Source: Parahoeflea alexandrii (GTDB taxonomy: Bacteria > Pseudomonadota > Alphaproteobacteria > Rhizobiales > Rhizobiaceae). Taken from it: a DNA stretch of 64,000 nt. Location of the stretch: NCBI RefSeq assembly GCF_027214025.1, contig NZ_JAPWHB010000002.1, forward strand, positions 841,657 through 905,656. The letters run 5' to 3'. The notes beneath the pieces were generated by a model. It worked only from the letters and a program-made list of their open reading frames with translations. It did not search any database and was not told the origin of the DNA. Positions within the stretch are counted from its first letter, which is position 1. Each line of letters opens with the position of its first letter. A program made the translations under genes and the position numbers. Below, one piece after another: positions 47,346 through 60,800 of the stretch.

Positions 47346-47491
47346 TGCGCGTTCCGTCCTGATTCTGTGTGCGGCGATAGTCGGCGAAATCAAGCAACGA
47401 GGTCAATTGCCGGGCTGCAGCAACCTCCGCACGCCCACGGCAAAGCGCAAACCCTGACGGCGGGCCTCGAAACACAGGGTCCCGGAAAGCG

Positions 47492-48670
47492 CTAGAACCC
47501 CTCGCCCTCTTCCTGGATGATTTTCAGGCTGCCATTTTCGATGCGATGGACGATCATCCGCCGCTCGATCCGGCCGTCCGGACGGAACCGGAACAGCCCG
47601 GTGGCGGCGCGGAATCCCTGGCTCGAGGTCAGGTTTTCGACGGTAATCGCATCCGGCCCGCCCGAGCGCACCAGGCCCGCGGCAATGGCGATCGAATCAT
47701 AACCGATCGCCGCATCGTAGCTCGGCGCACGCCCATACTTGGCCTTGAACCGCTCGGCGATCACGTTGACGTCGGAGGTCGACGGAATCGCCACCATCAG
47801 CCCCTGCGCCGACGGCCGCTTGTAGATCTCCTCGGGAATGAGCGAGGTGGCTATCGCCGTGGCGATCGATTGGCCGAATTCGCCCGCCGCAAGGATGTCG
47901 ATCACCTCGCCGATCGCCTTGCCGCCGCCGAGCAGCACGATCGTGTTGGCCTTGGCAAACACCAACTGCCCCTTGGCAAAAGCCGCGCGCAGGTTGATGC
48001 CGCTTGCCGGATAGGGCACGAAGCCGATGGTGTTGCCGCCCTTGAGCTTGATTCCCTCGCGCAGGCGAAGCAGGTTTTCGGCCGGAAAGCCGGCCTCGTG
48101 CACCACCACGATGTTCTTCTGCTTGGCCGCGACCGCGACACCGACGCCCTCGAGCGCGCTGTCGATGGCATCGCCATAGAGCGGCCAGATCTGCGTGCCG
48201 CCGGCCGAATTGTTGGCCACCAGCGCCAAAATCGGCGGCCGCGGCAGGCTGGTGCCGGAAATGATCCGCGACACTTCCTCGTTCGTCGCCGGGCCGATGA
48301 TCAGCTTGGCGCCGGCAGCGCTCGCCGCCTGAACCTTGCTCGCGGCCTGTCCGGACGTGGAAGCCGAGGCCTGGAAGTCGATCCTGAGCTGCCCGCCGCC
48401 GAGATCGTCGAGCGCCAGCTTGGCCCCGTCGGAGATATCGGCGGCCTTCCTTCTCAGCGCGGCGTCCGTCGGCAGCAACATGGTGACCAGAACCGGCCCG
48501 CCGCCATAGGTCGAGCTGCCCAGTGCTGCGACACCTGAACCCGAAGCCGACACGCCTTCGCCAAGATTAGACGCCTGGCAGCCCGCAAGACCGGCACAGG
48601 CCATCAGCGCCAATGCGCGAACCGTTTTCGTCAGCCAGCCCCGGCTTGGCCTCGAGCCCCCGTTACCCAT
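47492..48670 (-). CDS. Periplasmic-binding-fold lipoprotein (Peripla_BP_6/LpoA-like)
   Basis: 392 aa from the ATG at 48670 (AAGG site); a GTG at 48682 is an alternative. A lipoprotein signal with lipobox LAGC (LALMACAGLAGCQ) is followed by a type 1 periplasmic-binding fold (GPVLVTMLLPTDAALRRKAADI, AKLIIGPATNEEVSRII, NNIVVVHEAG-like strand, YDAAIGYDSIAIAAGLV). The fold is used for penicillin-binding protein activation (LpoA) or amino-acid sensing. Without ABC genes beside it, an envelope role is more likely. It stands alone, 143 bp from the giant RTX gene. Confidence 0.78.
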   Translation of the reverse strand: MGNGGSRPSRGWLTKTVRALALMACAGLAGCQASNLGEGVSASGSGVAALGSSTYGGGPVLVTMLLPTDAALRRKAADISDGAKLALDDLGGGQLRIDFQASASTSGQAASKVQAASAAGAKLIIGPATNEEVSRIISGTSLPRPPILALVANNSAGGTQIWPLYGDAIDSALEGVGVAVAAKQKNIVVVHEAGFPAENLLRLREGIKLKGGNTIGFVPYPASGINLRAAFAKGQLVFAKANTIVLLGGGKAIGEVIDILAAGEFGQSIATAIATSLIPEEIYKRPSAQGLMVAIPSTSDVNVIAERFKAKYGRAPSYDAAIGYDSIAIAAGLVRSGGPDAITVENLTSSQGFRAATGLFRFRPDGRIERRMIVHRIENGSLKIIQEEGEGF

Positions 48671-48730
48671 CACCTTTGTCACTTCACACCCCGAACTGTC
48701 CGCGTACCCGAAACAACCTGCCTCAAAGCA

Positions 48731-48766
48731 CTACAGCGTCACCTCAATCATGACGTGACGCTGTAG
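48731..48766. terminator. Long perfect stem-loop between the lipoprotein and RTX genes
   Basis: CTACAGCGTCAC (48731-48742) and GTGACGCTGTAG (48755-48766) form a perfect 12-bp stem with a 12-nt loop. It lies 46 bp after the RTX stop. On the minus strand it is followed by TGCTTTGAGG, a poor T-run, so it is either the RTX terminator or a dispersed palindrome. Confidence 0.5.
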
Positions 48767-48812
48767 CATTTTGAAACCCGCCGCGTAAGCCCGGCCCTCG
48801 ATCCGCTCGGGA

Positions 48813-51800
48813 TCAGATGGTCACCGGCGTGTCCGTACCATCGTCGACCAGGATCTTGATCATATCCTGAGCGGACCCGAACCTGGCGATATCGACGAAG
48901 CTGTCTTCGCCGCCATCGACATCGACCTGAAGGATGGTGCCGGTGTCGTCGAGCTTGACGTAGTCGCCCACATTGTCCTGGTTTACCTCCGACCCGAGCA
49001 ACTCGGAGAGATCGACTATGTCGCCGCCGATATCGTAGTCGGCGATCAGGTCCTGAATGCCGTTGTTGACAGCATCCGACAGAGCATCCGCATCGAAGAC
49101 GAAGGTGTCGTCGCCGAGGCCGCCGGTCAGGGTATCGAAGCCCAGACCGCCGTTGAGGATGTCGTCTCCGTCGCCGCCAATCAGCGTATTCTTGTAAAGA
49201 CCGCCGTGGATATCGAGATCACTGCCATTTGACTGGCCGTTGCCGATCAACTCTTCCACAACATTAACCAGATAGTTGCTCATTCCGTTGGAAGGACTGT
49301 TGGCAAAGCCGTCGCCAGTATGGTCGAGATTGGATCCACCTCCGAAATAAAATCCATCGTAGTGGGACCAATAATGGCTCATTGGGATCGTTGTGTAGAC
49401 AATCGATCCATCGCCAACTTCGAGGCTAAAGCCCGCGACTTGGTCAGTGTTCTGAGACGTCAGGTGTGGCACGGCCCCTGCCGGGAGGCTTTCCAGGCTC
49501 ATTGCGCCATGGATTGACCAATAGCCATCATCCAGATCGGTGTTGGAGATGATGCCGCCGGCCCCCTCGGCAAACCGCGAACTTGGATCGATATCCACCT
49601 CGGCGCTACCACCATAAAAGGAGGAGGTGATTCCAGCGCCGGGGAAGAATGTATCCCAAGTCTCCGATCCATCGAAGATGAATATTCCAAGACCGTCATC
49701 CACAGCACTCATGATATCAGCTTGGTTCGCTGCAAACTGGGATCGGCTACTGTAGTTATTGTTGTAAGCATCCAGCACCAGGCCATCCAGTCCTTGGATG
49801 TCCGCCGCACTCAACGACGTAACCTTGACGCCAACACCACCGGCTCTTGAAATAATGTCTTCCAAGTGTGCATCGATCGCGGCATTGCTGTTGGTGAAAT
49901 AGCCGACGAGTTTCGTACTCTCATAGACATCCGTCACCGTGACCGTAACCGGCACGGTGGTCAGGTTGTTGACCAGGCCGTGATCGTCGACTTGGATCTT
50001 GAGATCCAACGACGGCTCGGTTTCGAAGTCCAAGCTCTCGCCCGCCTTCAGCCGCAGTTCATAGCTGCCCGGCGCGCCTTGCGTCGTGCTGCCGGTAGCC
50101 ACGACCTCGAAGCGCGGATCGACGTCATCAGAGGCATTGAGCACCTTGAAGGTAAGCCCGCTGTCGGTGTCGATGTCGCTGACGTCGAAGCTGTGGATCA
50201 ACGCACCCGCATCGTTCTCGGCGACTTCCGCGACATCCGAGCCACCGTTCACCGAGATCTGAAGGCTCCAGGTGCTTTCGTCCAGGTTCGGCGAACCCGC
50301 GAAGGTCCAGTCCGGTTGACCTCCAGCATTGGGGTTGTTTCCGAAACCGATATCTGGAGTGCCATTGTGGTTGTTCCAGGCAAACACAGTCTGCGGCGTG
50401 GGTGCGCTGAGATTGTGAATCTGGAAGCTGCCATAACTGCCGTTCACCGGCGTATCGGCAATATCGTAGGTCGAGCCGTTGCCGGTCAGGCCGTTGGGAA
50501 CCGTCGTGCTGTAGTCGGAAGGCCAGATTTCGAGCCTTCCAGCGAAACCCGATCCATTGATGACGCCCGGATAATTGGAGTCGACCGTCATGTTGGTCAC
50601 GTCACGCTGGATATAGATGCCATTGGCATTTGTCGGGACGGCCAGGTTCGCGGTCGTCAGACCGGGCCAGGCGTCGAACGAGACTTCGGCGTAATAGAGC
50701 GTTCCGTCGGTCCCTTCCGCTTCCATGCGATACTGAACGCGTTCGATAGCTCCGGTTTGATCGGCCGCAGCGTTGATCGTGTAGCTCGGCACTCCGCCCG
50801 AGAACGACGGGTTCTCTACCTGGTAGAGCAGGGTTTCCGATGGGATCACAGGCGCATCATTGACCGGGGTGACCGCCAGATCCACTGTCACCGGCGGCGT
50901 CGTGCTGGTACCGTCATTGACGGTGTAGGTGAAGCTGTCGGCGCCGTTGTAGTCGGCATCCGGCGTGTACACGAAGCTGCCGTCGGCATTGAACGTCAGT
51001 GAGCCGTGAGCCGGGCCCGTGCCCAGCGCCGCGGTCAGGCCATTGCCTTCGAAGTCGCTGTCATTGGCAAGAACGCCGGTCGCAGCATCGACGCTCAGCA
51101 CGCCGTCCTCGGCAATCGTGTAGGCATCGGCGGCAGTTGCTGCCGGGAGGTTGACCGGCTGCTGGCCGGCTTCTCCCGCATGCTCGACGAAGGACGGAGT
51201 CCCATTGTCGAAGGTGAGGCTGGAGCCGTCGTCGAAGGTCAGCTTGTAGCTGCCGCCGCCGAGATCCTCGTTGCTGACGACCGTGCGTCCGGTGACGTCG
51301 ACCAGATCTTCAGGCCGTGCCCCGGTGATGGTGTCCTGGCCGCCGTTGGAGACGAAGATGATGTGCTGCAGGCCATCGCCCGAGTTGCTGTCGACAAAGT
51401 CAGCCACGTTGATCGTGTCGTTGCCGGATGTTCCCCTGATGGTGATCGTCGAGGAGTCGAGATCGGTGGCGGAGAAGTCGCCGGAAATGGTCACGCCGAA
51501 GCCGGGCGCCGACGGAGACGCCGACGAGCCGTTGATGACGATGTCGTCGATGTGCTGCAGTTCCGCGATCACCGTGAAGCTGGCGCCGCCGTCGGTCGAG
51601 CGCGAGACGACGATCTCGGTGCCGGCCGCAAGATCCGACGGAGTCGGGAAGGTGCGGGTTTCATAGGCTGCCGCAGTTTCGATCAGGAACTCCTCGCCGG
51701 CGGTACCGGTGCCGACCGCTTCGAAGGTGTCGGTGTTGGTCACCACGCCGCCATCGACGATGTCGCGGCCGTCGCCGGGGGTCCAGATGATATGATCGTC

Positions 51801-54800
51801 GCCATCGCCGGCGTCGATCACGTCGTCGCCTGCACCCAGATGGATCACGTCGTCATGCTGCGTGCCGGTGATGGTCTGGGCCGCACCATTGGCGTCGTAG
51901 ATCGAGACTTCCGGTGCAGAGCCCGTGAAGCTGTTGGCGCCGACGATCGCGCCGACATCGTTGGCGCCGGCATTGGCCGCACCAACGCCGATCTGCTCGA
52001 CCACATTGTTGACGAAGCTGTTGCCGGAAATGTCCGAGGCGTCCGGACCATCGTTCGACAGGCCCACATTGTTGGCCTCCAGAACGTTGCCGGTGATCGT
52101 CGCATCCGAACCCGGGTTGATGTAGATGCCGGTGGCAAAACCGGTGATCTTCGAGCCGGTGACTTCCAGCCCCTGCGCATCGCCGCTGGCGGTCACGATG
52201 CCGCGCGCCGTGCCGAAGCCGCCGCTGCGTTCGATCAGCATGTTGGAAACGTCGATATTGTCGGCATTGACATAGACCCCGGCCGTCGAGCCGAGTGCCG
52301 AGCCACCCTCGAGGATCTGCAGGCCGTTGACCGAGCTGCCGTCCGCGCCGGGGGCGAAGCGCAGCATGCCGGTGAGCGAGCTTTCCGCACCGCGGATGCC
52401 GTCTCCGGCAATGTTCGCATTGGCGCCGATGATCGTCAGGTTGGCTGTCGAGACCACGACGTTCTCGGCATAGGCGCCTTCGGCGATCAGGATCGTGTCG
52501 CCCGCATTGGCGGCGTCGACCGCAGCCTGAATGGTTGCAAACCCGCCATTGCCGACCAGCAGGAAGCGGCCCGCGCCGGCACCATCGACAAACTCGACAC
52601 CGGTCAGCGTGTCGGTGCCTTCGGTGGCGGTCGTGACCGTCCAGCCGCCGGCGCCATTGCTGGTGATGTTGAAGGCCGTAAGGGCGGTCGTGTACTGAGC
52701 GGTGTCGAGACCGTCGCCACCTTCGATGGTGTCGTCGCCCTCGCCGCCGATCAGGATGTCGGCGCCTGCGCCGCCGTCCAGCTCGTCGTGACCGCCGCGT
52801 CCGTCGAGCGTGTCGTCGCCCGCACCGCCGTAGTAGACGTCGGTGCCTTCCGAGCCGACCGGGTTGAGAACCGTCGTCTGGGAAGCCGGGTCAAGCCCGA
52901 GATAGTGATTGACCTCTTCGATGCCGCTGTAGCTGTTGGCATCCGCTCCGGTGTTCACGACATCGTTGGCGACCGGGATGACACCGTAGTCGATGACGCC
53001 GTAATCGGCATCCGAGAGCACGTTGTTGGTAACCGTCGAGCCATCGGCGTTCACCAGATAAATGGCGACGTCGTTGTTGCCAGTACCCGTGTAGCTGTTG
53101 CCGTCGATCTCGAGACCGCTGGCGTTGTACACGAGAATTGCAACCACGCTCCACGAACCGGCGCCGGTGTAACCGAGACCGCTGATCGTGTTGCCGATCA
53201 GCATGCCGGTGGAGCCGGCCGACATCTGAATGCCGTTCTGCGCCATGACCGCCTGGCTGACGGTGGTGATGGCGTTGCCATCGGTCGTCACGTCGGCGTT
53301 GCGGAAGATCATCGCGGTCTTCTGGAACTCGGTGACAGTCGAATTCGTGACGCTGATCGCCTTCATCGAACCCGCGCCATTGCTGACGAGGATCCCCTGG
53401 CCGCGCTGGTTGCCCGAAACCTGGCCCGTCGGTCCGTCGATCGGCGTGTCGCCGATCTCGCGAACCTGGACTTTGTCGATCGAGCCGGAGGCATCGACAT
53501 AGGTGACGCCGACGAAGTCAGCACCGCCTGCGACCTGGCCGGCCTGCCAGTTGCCGTCGATGGTGATCGACTGGATATTGACGTTGTCGACACCATCCAC
53601 GGTCATCACGCCATAGAGCGCCTTGCCGTTTTGCGGGTCCGTCGCGGTCTGCGCGAGGCCGGAGTCCGGTGCCTCGATGACCACATTGCCGACACCGACG
53701 ACGGTCAGGTTGTCGGTCGTGATGACCACCTGTTCGGTGTAGGTGCCTTCCGCGATCAGGATCGTATCGCCCGAAGCGGCTGCATCGACCGCGTCCTGGA
53801 TGGTGGCATATCCGCCATTGCCCACCAGGAGGAACCGACCGGCGCCCGCGCCGTCGACGATCTCGATGTTGGACAGGGTGTCAGAACCTTCCGCGCCGGT
53901 GGTGACAGTCCATTCGCCGGAGCCGTCTGTGCTGAAATCGGTCGCCGTCAGCGCGCTTGCGAAATTTGCCGTATCGACGTCCGCACCACCGTTGAATTCG
54001 TCGTCGCCGGCGCCCGAGGTAAACGTGTCGTTGCCTTCGCCGCCGTTGAAGACCACGCTGTGGCCGCTGGTAATGCCTGCGGCATTGACGGTGTCGTTGC
54101 CGGTACCGCCTTCCACCGTGATCGTCGAGGTTTCGAGCGCGGTCGACGAGAAGTCGCCCGCAATCGTGACGCTGTCGCCGGCATTGCCGAGATGGAAATC
54201 GATGTCCTCGATCTCGTCGGCCCGGATGGTCGCCGAACCGTCGGAAACGAGAATGTCGGTCGCATCCGAGCCGGTGTCCGGAACGATGTTGCTGCCGCTG
54301 GAAGCGACATTGACGGTGTACGCCGTCGAGCCACCGGTATTGGTGATGTCGAGCGTATCCGCGCCGGTTTCCGAGCCGCCGTCAACGCGGTCGTTGCCGT
54401 CACCCGTCGTCCACAGGAAGGTATCGTCGCCGGCGCCGCCGCGAAGCGTATCGCTGCCTGTACCGCCGATGATGGTGTTGTCCTGCGCGTTGCCGGTGAT
54501 GACGTCATTGCCGCCTTCGCCGTCGATGTGGGTGATGCCGTCAAGCGTCGTCGCCGAGAAATCGAGCGTGTTGTGGTCGCCGCTGCCGTGGACGCTGACG
54601 TCCGCGAAGCCGCCGCTGCTGATCGTCTCGATGCTGCTTGTTGCGTCGAAGTTCTTGCTGATGCTGATTTCGACATTCGCCGCCGTGGCGATGACGGTGT
54701 CGTTGTCAGCTCCGCCGTCGAACGTGTCTTCGCCGTGGCCGAGGCCGATCTGGAAGACATCGTCGCCCGCACCGCCGTTGAGCGTGTCGTTGCCGGCACC

Positions 54801-57800
54801 ACCGATGATGATGTCGGCGGCGTCCGTCCCGGTGATCACGTCATTGCCGCCCTCGCCATCGATCGTGTCGATGCCGTCGAAGGTGGTTGCCGAGAAGTCG
54901 AGCGTGTTGTGGTCGCCGCTGCCGTGGATGGTCACGCCGGCAAAGCCGCCCGCGCTGATCGTCTCGATGCTGTTTGAGGCGTCGAAGTTCTTGCTGATGC
55001 TGATTTCGACATTCGCCGCCGTGGCGATGATGGTGTCGTTGTCAGCTCCGCCGTTGAACGTGTCTTCGCCATGGCCGAGGCCGATCTGGAAGACATCGTC
55101 GCCGGCGCCGCCGTTGAGCGTGTCGTTGCCGGCACCACCGATGATGATGTCGGCGGCGTCCGTGCCGGTGATCACGTCATTGCCGCCCTCGCCGTCGATC
55201 GTGTCGATGCCGTCGAAGGTGGTTGCCGAGAAGTCGAGCGTGTTGTGATCGGCGCTGCCGTGGATGGTCACGCCGGCAAAGCCGTTGGCGCTGATTTCCT
55301 CCACGCCGCTCGCAGCATCGAAGTTCTTGCTGATGCTGATTTCGACATTGTCGGCCGCCGCCAGGATCCTGTCGGTGCCCGCGCCGCCGTTGAACGTGTC
55401 TTCACCATCGTTGAGACCGACGAGGAAGGTGTCGTCGCCGTTACCTCCCTGCAGTGTCTCGTTGCCCGCATTGCCCATCAGGACGTCGTTGCCGTCGCTG
55501 CCGGTGAGAGTGTCGTTGCCGCCGAGACCGAAGACCAGGTAAGGATTGGTTGTCACCCCTCCGGCCACTGTTTCGACGTCTAGCGTGTCATGGTTCGGCG
55601 TGCCGACGATCAGGTAGCTGGTTGCGATGGAGAACTCGCCGACGGTCAGGAACAGTTCGACATTCTCGAAATTGACGGCGTTGAAGCCGAGCGTCGAGAA
55701 GTTGAACACGCTTGCCGACCCGCCGGGCAGGCTCGCCACATAGGCGTTGAACTGCGCGGCCACAGCCTGGTTGGAAGCCTGCGCCAGCGTCATGTTGATA
55801 CGCAGCGTATCGGTGTTGGCGCCACCGTCATAGGTGACGGTGCCGGTGACATTGGCGGTAAACGCCGTCGTCACGAAGTCGTTGCCGTTGGCGCCTTCGA
55901 CGCGGCCGATATTGGTCAGCCTGGTGTTGGTGAAGTCGAGCGCATGACCGGTATTGGTGTCGCGGATGATGGTGTCGCCGGTGCCGACGAATTCATCCAC
56001 ACCGTCATTGCCGTAACCGTTGACGCCGATGACCGTGCCTGCGGCGTCAGCCTTGGCGATGGACACACCCGTGGCGTTGTTGGTGAAGGTGTCGGCGCCG
56101 TTGCTGGTGCCCGAATAGAGCCAGGTTGCGTCGGCATCGCCCGCATTGAGCGTGTCGTCGCCGTGGCCCCCGCGATAGCTGACCGCGCTGATGTTCGAGG
56201 CCGTGATGATGTCGTTGCTGTTGCCGCCGTCGACTTCGAAGCCTGCGCCGACATTCGAGAATGTGGTGCTGGAGAAATCGAGCACGTCGTTGCCGGTGGT
56301 GCCTTGCACCTCGACATTGGCATGACCAGCGACGTCGATCACGTCGACGCCGTTCACAAAGCCGTTCACGCCGACAATGGTGCCGTCGGCTTCGGCGCGG
56401 ATGGTGTTGACCACGCCGTCACCGACAGCGTTGCCGTTGAAGATGTCCGAGCCGTTGTTGGTACCCGAATAGAGAAGCGTCGCGGCGTGGCTGGCGCTGA
56501 TGTTGAACGTGTCGTTGCCATGACCGCCGCGATAGCTCAGACCGCCGGTCTTGTTCGAGGTGGTGATGGTGTCGTTGCTGTTGCCACCATCGATCTCGAA
56601 ACCAGTTCCGGTTCCGGTGAAGCTCACTTCCGAGAAATCGAGCACGTCGTTGCCGGTGGTGCCCTGAACCTCGACATTGGCATGACCAGCGACGTCGATC
56701 ACGTCGACGCCGTTCACGAACCCGTTCAGCCCGATGATCGTGCCGTCGGATTCCGCCCGGATGGTGTTGACCACCAAGTCGTTGGCCACGTTGTCGTTGA
56801 AGGTGTCCGCGCCGTTGTTCGTGCCCGAATACAGGAACGTCGCCGCCTGGCTGGCACTGATGTTGAACGTGTCGTTGCCGTGGCCGCCGCGGTAGCTCAG
56901 ACCGCCGGTCTTGTTCGAGGTGGTGATGGTGTCGTTGTTGTTGCCGCCATCGATCTCGAAACCAGTTCCGGTGCCGGTAAAGCTCACTTCCGAGAAGTCG
57001 AGCACGTCGTTGCCGGTGGTGCCCTGCACCTCGACATTGGCATGGCCCGCGACGTCGATCACGTCGACGCCGTTAGCAAAGCCGTTCAGCCCGATGATCG
57101 TGCCGTTGGCTTCAGCGCGGATGGTGTTGACCACGCCGTCACCGATAGCGTTTCCGTTGAACGTGTCCGAGCCGTTGTTCGTGCCCGAATACAGGAAGGT
57201 CGCCGCCTGGCTGGCGCTGATGTGGAACGTGTCATTGCCATGACCGCCGCGATAGCTCAGACCGCCGGTCTTGTTCGAGGTGGTGATGGTGTCGTTGTTG
57301 TTGCCGCCATCGATCTCGAAACCAGTTCCGGTGCCGGTGAAGCTCACTTCCGAGAAGTTGAGCACGTCGTTGCCGCCGGTGCCCTGCACCTCGACATTGG
57401 CATGACCAGCGACGTCGATCACGTCGACGCCGTTGGTAAAGCCGTTGAGGCCCACAAGCGTGCCGTCGGATTCCACCCGGATGGTGTTGACCACGCCGTC
57501 ATTGGCGGTGTTGCCAGCAAACGTGTCCGAACCGTTGTTCGTGCCCGAATACAGGAACGTCGCAGCCTGCGTCGTGCTGATATTAAAGGTGTCGTTGCCG
57601 TGACCGCCGCGATAGTTCAGGCCGCCGGTCTGGTTCGAGGTGGTGATGACGTCGTCATTGTTGCCGCCATCGATCTCGAAATCCGCCACCACGTTGTTGA
57701 AGGTGACGTCGGAGAAGTTCAGGACATCGCCACCGCCTGTGCCGGCGATCTTCGAGCCCGCCATGCCGAGCACGTCGACGGTTTCGACGCTGTTGTCAAA

Positions 57801-60800
57801 GCCGTTGAGGCCGACAATCGTGTTTGCCTCGGTGATGACGATCGTGTCCGAGCCGCCGTCGCCGGAGACAGTGTCCGAACCGTTGTTGGTGCCGGAATAG
57901 AGGAAGAAGTCGTCGCCTTCGCCGCCATTCAGCGTGTCGTTGCCATGGGCGCCGATAATGACATCGTTGCCGCCGCCGCCGTCGATCACGTCACTGTTGT
58001 TGAAGCCAAAGATGAGATCGTTGAAGTCGCTCGGTGTGCCGGAAACGCCTCCCGAGATAGACAACGGTGTGATTGTGTCATTGCTGTTGGTTCCAAGGAT
58101 CACGTTCTCGAAGGATGCGGTGAAGCCGCCGATATCCACCAGGCCTTCGAAGGTCTCGAAGTTGACCGCGCGGAATCCGAGCGTGGTGAAGCTGAACGGT
58201 GTCGCCCCGCCCTGCGGCGCCGGAAGCGCAGCGTTGAAGGCGTTGAGCTCGGCGCGGATGGCCGGGTTGAGAACCTCGGCCAGCGTCAGCTTGATCTGCA
58301 GCGTGTCCTGGCCGGTGCCGCCGTCATACAGCGTGTTGCCGGTGAAGCTGCGCGAGACGGTGATCAGGTCGTTTCCGCCCTGGCCCAGAACGCGCGCGAT
58401 GTCGGTGAGCGTCACGCCCGAGAAGTCGAGCGCATTGGCATTGTTGTCGCCCTTCACGTCGATATTTGCAAAGCCGTTCGCCGAGAATTCCTCGATCCCG
58501 TTGGCCGAGCCGAAATCGCCCAGCAGGCCGATATCGGTGTTGTTGGACAGCGCCACCACCGTGTCGGTGCCGCCGGCACCGCTGTCGGTGAAGTTGTCGT
58601 AGCCGTGACCGGTGCCCGAGACCTGGTAGGTATCCGAGCCCTCGCCGCCGTCCAGCGTGTCATTGCCGGTATTGCCGCGGATCGTGTCGTTGCCAGCAGT
58701 CCCGATGATCGTGTCGTTGCCGCCCGCGCCATCGATGAAGGCGATGTCGGTCAGCGTCATGCCCGAGAAGTCGAGCGTGTTGGCAGAGCCGTCGCCCGAG
58801 ACATAGACGCCGGTCTTGCCATTGCCATCGATCGCCTCGATGCCATTGCCGGAGTCGAAGTCGCCGGCAAGCCCGATGCGGGTGTTGTTCGACAAGGCCA
58901 CGATCGTGTCGACATCCGTCACCCCGGTGCCGGTGTCGCCATAGCTGTCGAAGCCGTGGCCGCTGCCCGAGACCTGGTAGGTATCCGAGCCCTCGCCGCC
59001 ATCCAGCGTGTCGTTGCCCGCACTGCCGCGGATCGTGTCGTCGCCGGCGGTGCCGATAATCGTGTCGTCACCATTGCCGCCATCGATAAAGGCGATATCG
59101 GTCAGCGTCATGCCCGAGAAGTCGAGCGTGTTGGCAGAGCCGTCGCCCGAGACATAGACGCCGGTCTTGCCATTGCCATCGATCGCCTCGATGCCATTGC
59201 CGGAGTCGAAGTCGCCGGCAAGCCCGATGCGGGTGTTGTTCGAAAGTGCAACGATCGTGTCGACATCCGTCACCCCGGTGCCGGTGTCGCCATAGCTGTC
59301 GAAGCCATGGCTGGCGCCGGAAACCTGGTAGGTATCCGAACCTTCGCCGCCATCCAGCGTGTCATTGCCGGCGCTGCCGCGGATCGTGTCGTCGCCGGCG
59401 GTGCCGATGATCTTGTCGTCGCCGTTGCCGCCGTCGATATAGGCGATGTCGGTCAGCGTCATGCCCGAGAAATCGAGCGTGTTGGCAGTGCCGTCGCCCG
59501 AGACATAGACGCCGGTGTTGCTATCGCCATCGATCGCCTCGATGCCGTTGCCGGAGTCGAAGTCGCCGGCAAGCCCGATGCGGGTGTTGTTCGACAGCGC
59601 GAGAATGGTGTCCGTGCCGGCGGTGCCGGTATCGGTGATGCTGTCGAATCCGTGACTTGTGCCCGAGACCTGGTAGGTATCCGAGCCCTCGCCGCCGTCC
59701 AGCGTGTCGTTGCCGCCATTGCCGCGGATGGCGTTGTCGCCGTCATTGCCGGTGATCACATTCGCCGAGTTGTTGCCGATCACGTCGAACGGCGCATCGC
59801 CGAGCAAGGTCAACGTCGTCACTCCCCCGCCGAGCGTGAAGGTGTTGCCGGTATCGTCTGCGCCGCCCTCGATGCGCATATTGTCGTGGGTGATAGTCAG
59901 CGATTGTCCGGTGATCGTGCCGGCGATGTTGATCCTGTATCCGTCCGCCGCGTCTGCGTTCGCCGCGGCCAGCGTATCGTAGGTGTCGACCAGATGATCG
60001 TACTCGTCGAACAGATGCACGGGCTTGCTCAGGTCGAAGGTCTTGTCGCTGAACTGGAGGCGCTCAACCGAAACATGTGCGGTATCGGTGCCGTCGTCGC
60101 GGGCGACTGTATCAGTGTCGGTGATCGTCACCTCGCCGGTGGCCGAATCGATCGTGATGGCAAAGCCGGTGCTGGCGCCGCCATGGATATAGGTGTCGGT
60201 ACCCGCTCCGCCGACGAACCGGTCGTTGCCGACGCCCGAGGTGAACTTGTCATTGCCGTCATTGCCGTTGAAGTCGATGCCGACCTTGGAATCCGGGTCC
60301 GTGCCCGTCATTGCCGCGGCGTTGACAACATCGTTGCCGGCTCCGCCTTCGATGGTGATTGTCGAGGTCGCGACCCCGGAAGCAACGAAGTCGCCGGTGA
60401 TGTTGACCGTGTCGCCGAAGGCCGAAAGCGTCAGTTCCACTTCCTCGACATTCGTGACACTGGCCGTGTCGGTACCGTCGCTCACCGTGAACCCGGCTCC
60501 GGGCGCATCGAGCGTGATGGTCTGTGCCGCGCCGCTGTCGTTGACGACCCGCAGCACGTCGCCGTCGGTTTCTCCGCCCGTACCGCCGTCGATCTGGTCG
60601 TTGTTGGCGCCATCGGCAACCGACCAGATGATGACGTCGTCACCCTCGCCGCCATCGATGGTATCGGCGCCAGCCCGGCCACGAATGACATCATTGCCGT
60701 CGGTGCCGGTAAGCACGTCATTGCCGGCCAAGCCCTGCAGCACCGAAATCGGCGCGCCTGCGGCGTTGTTGATAAGCGACGTGAAGCCGGTGGAGAGATC

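Noticed and set aside
54500..59740. CRISPR-like regular repetition
   Set aside because: The units are 336-360 bp, lie in a continuous reading frame and have no short direct repeat plus unique spacer structure.
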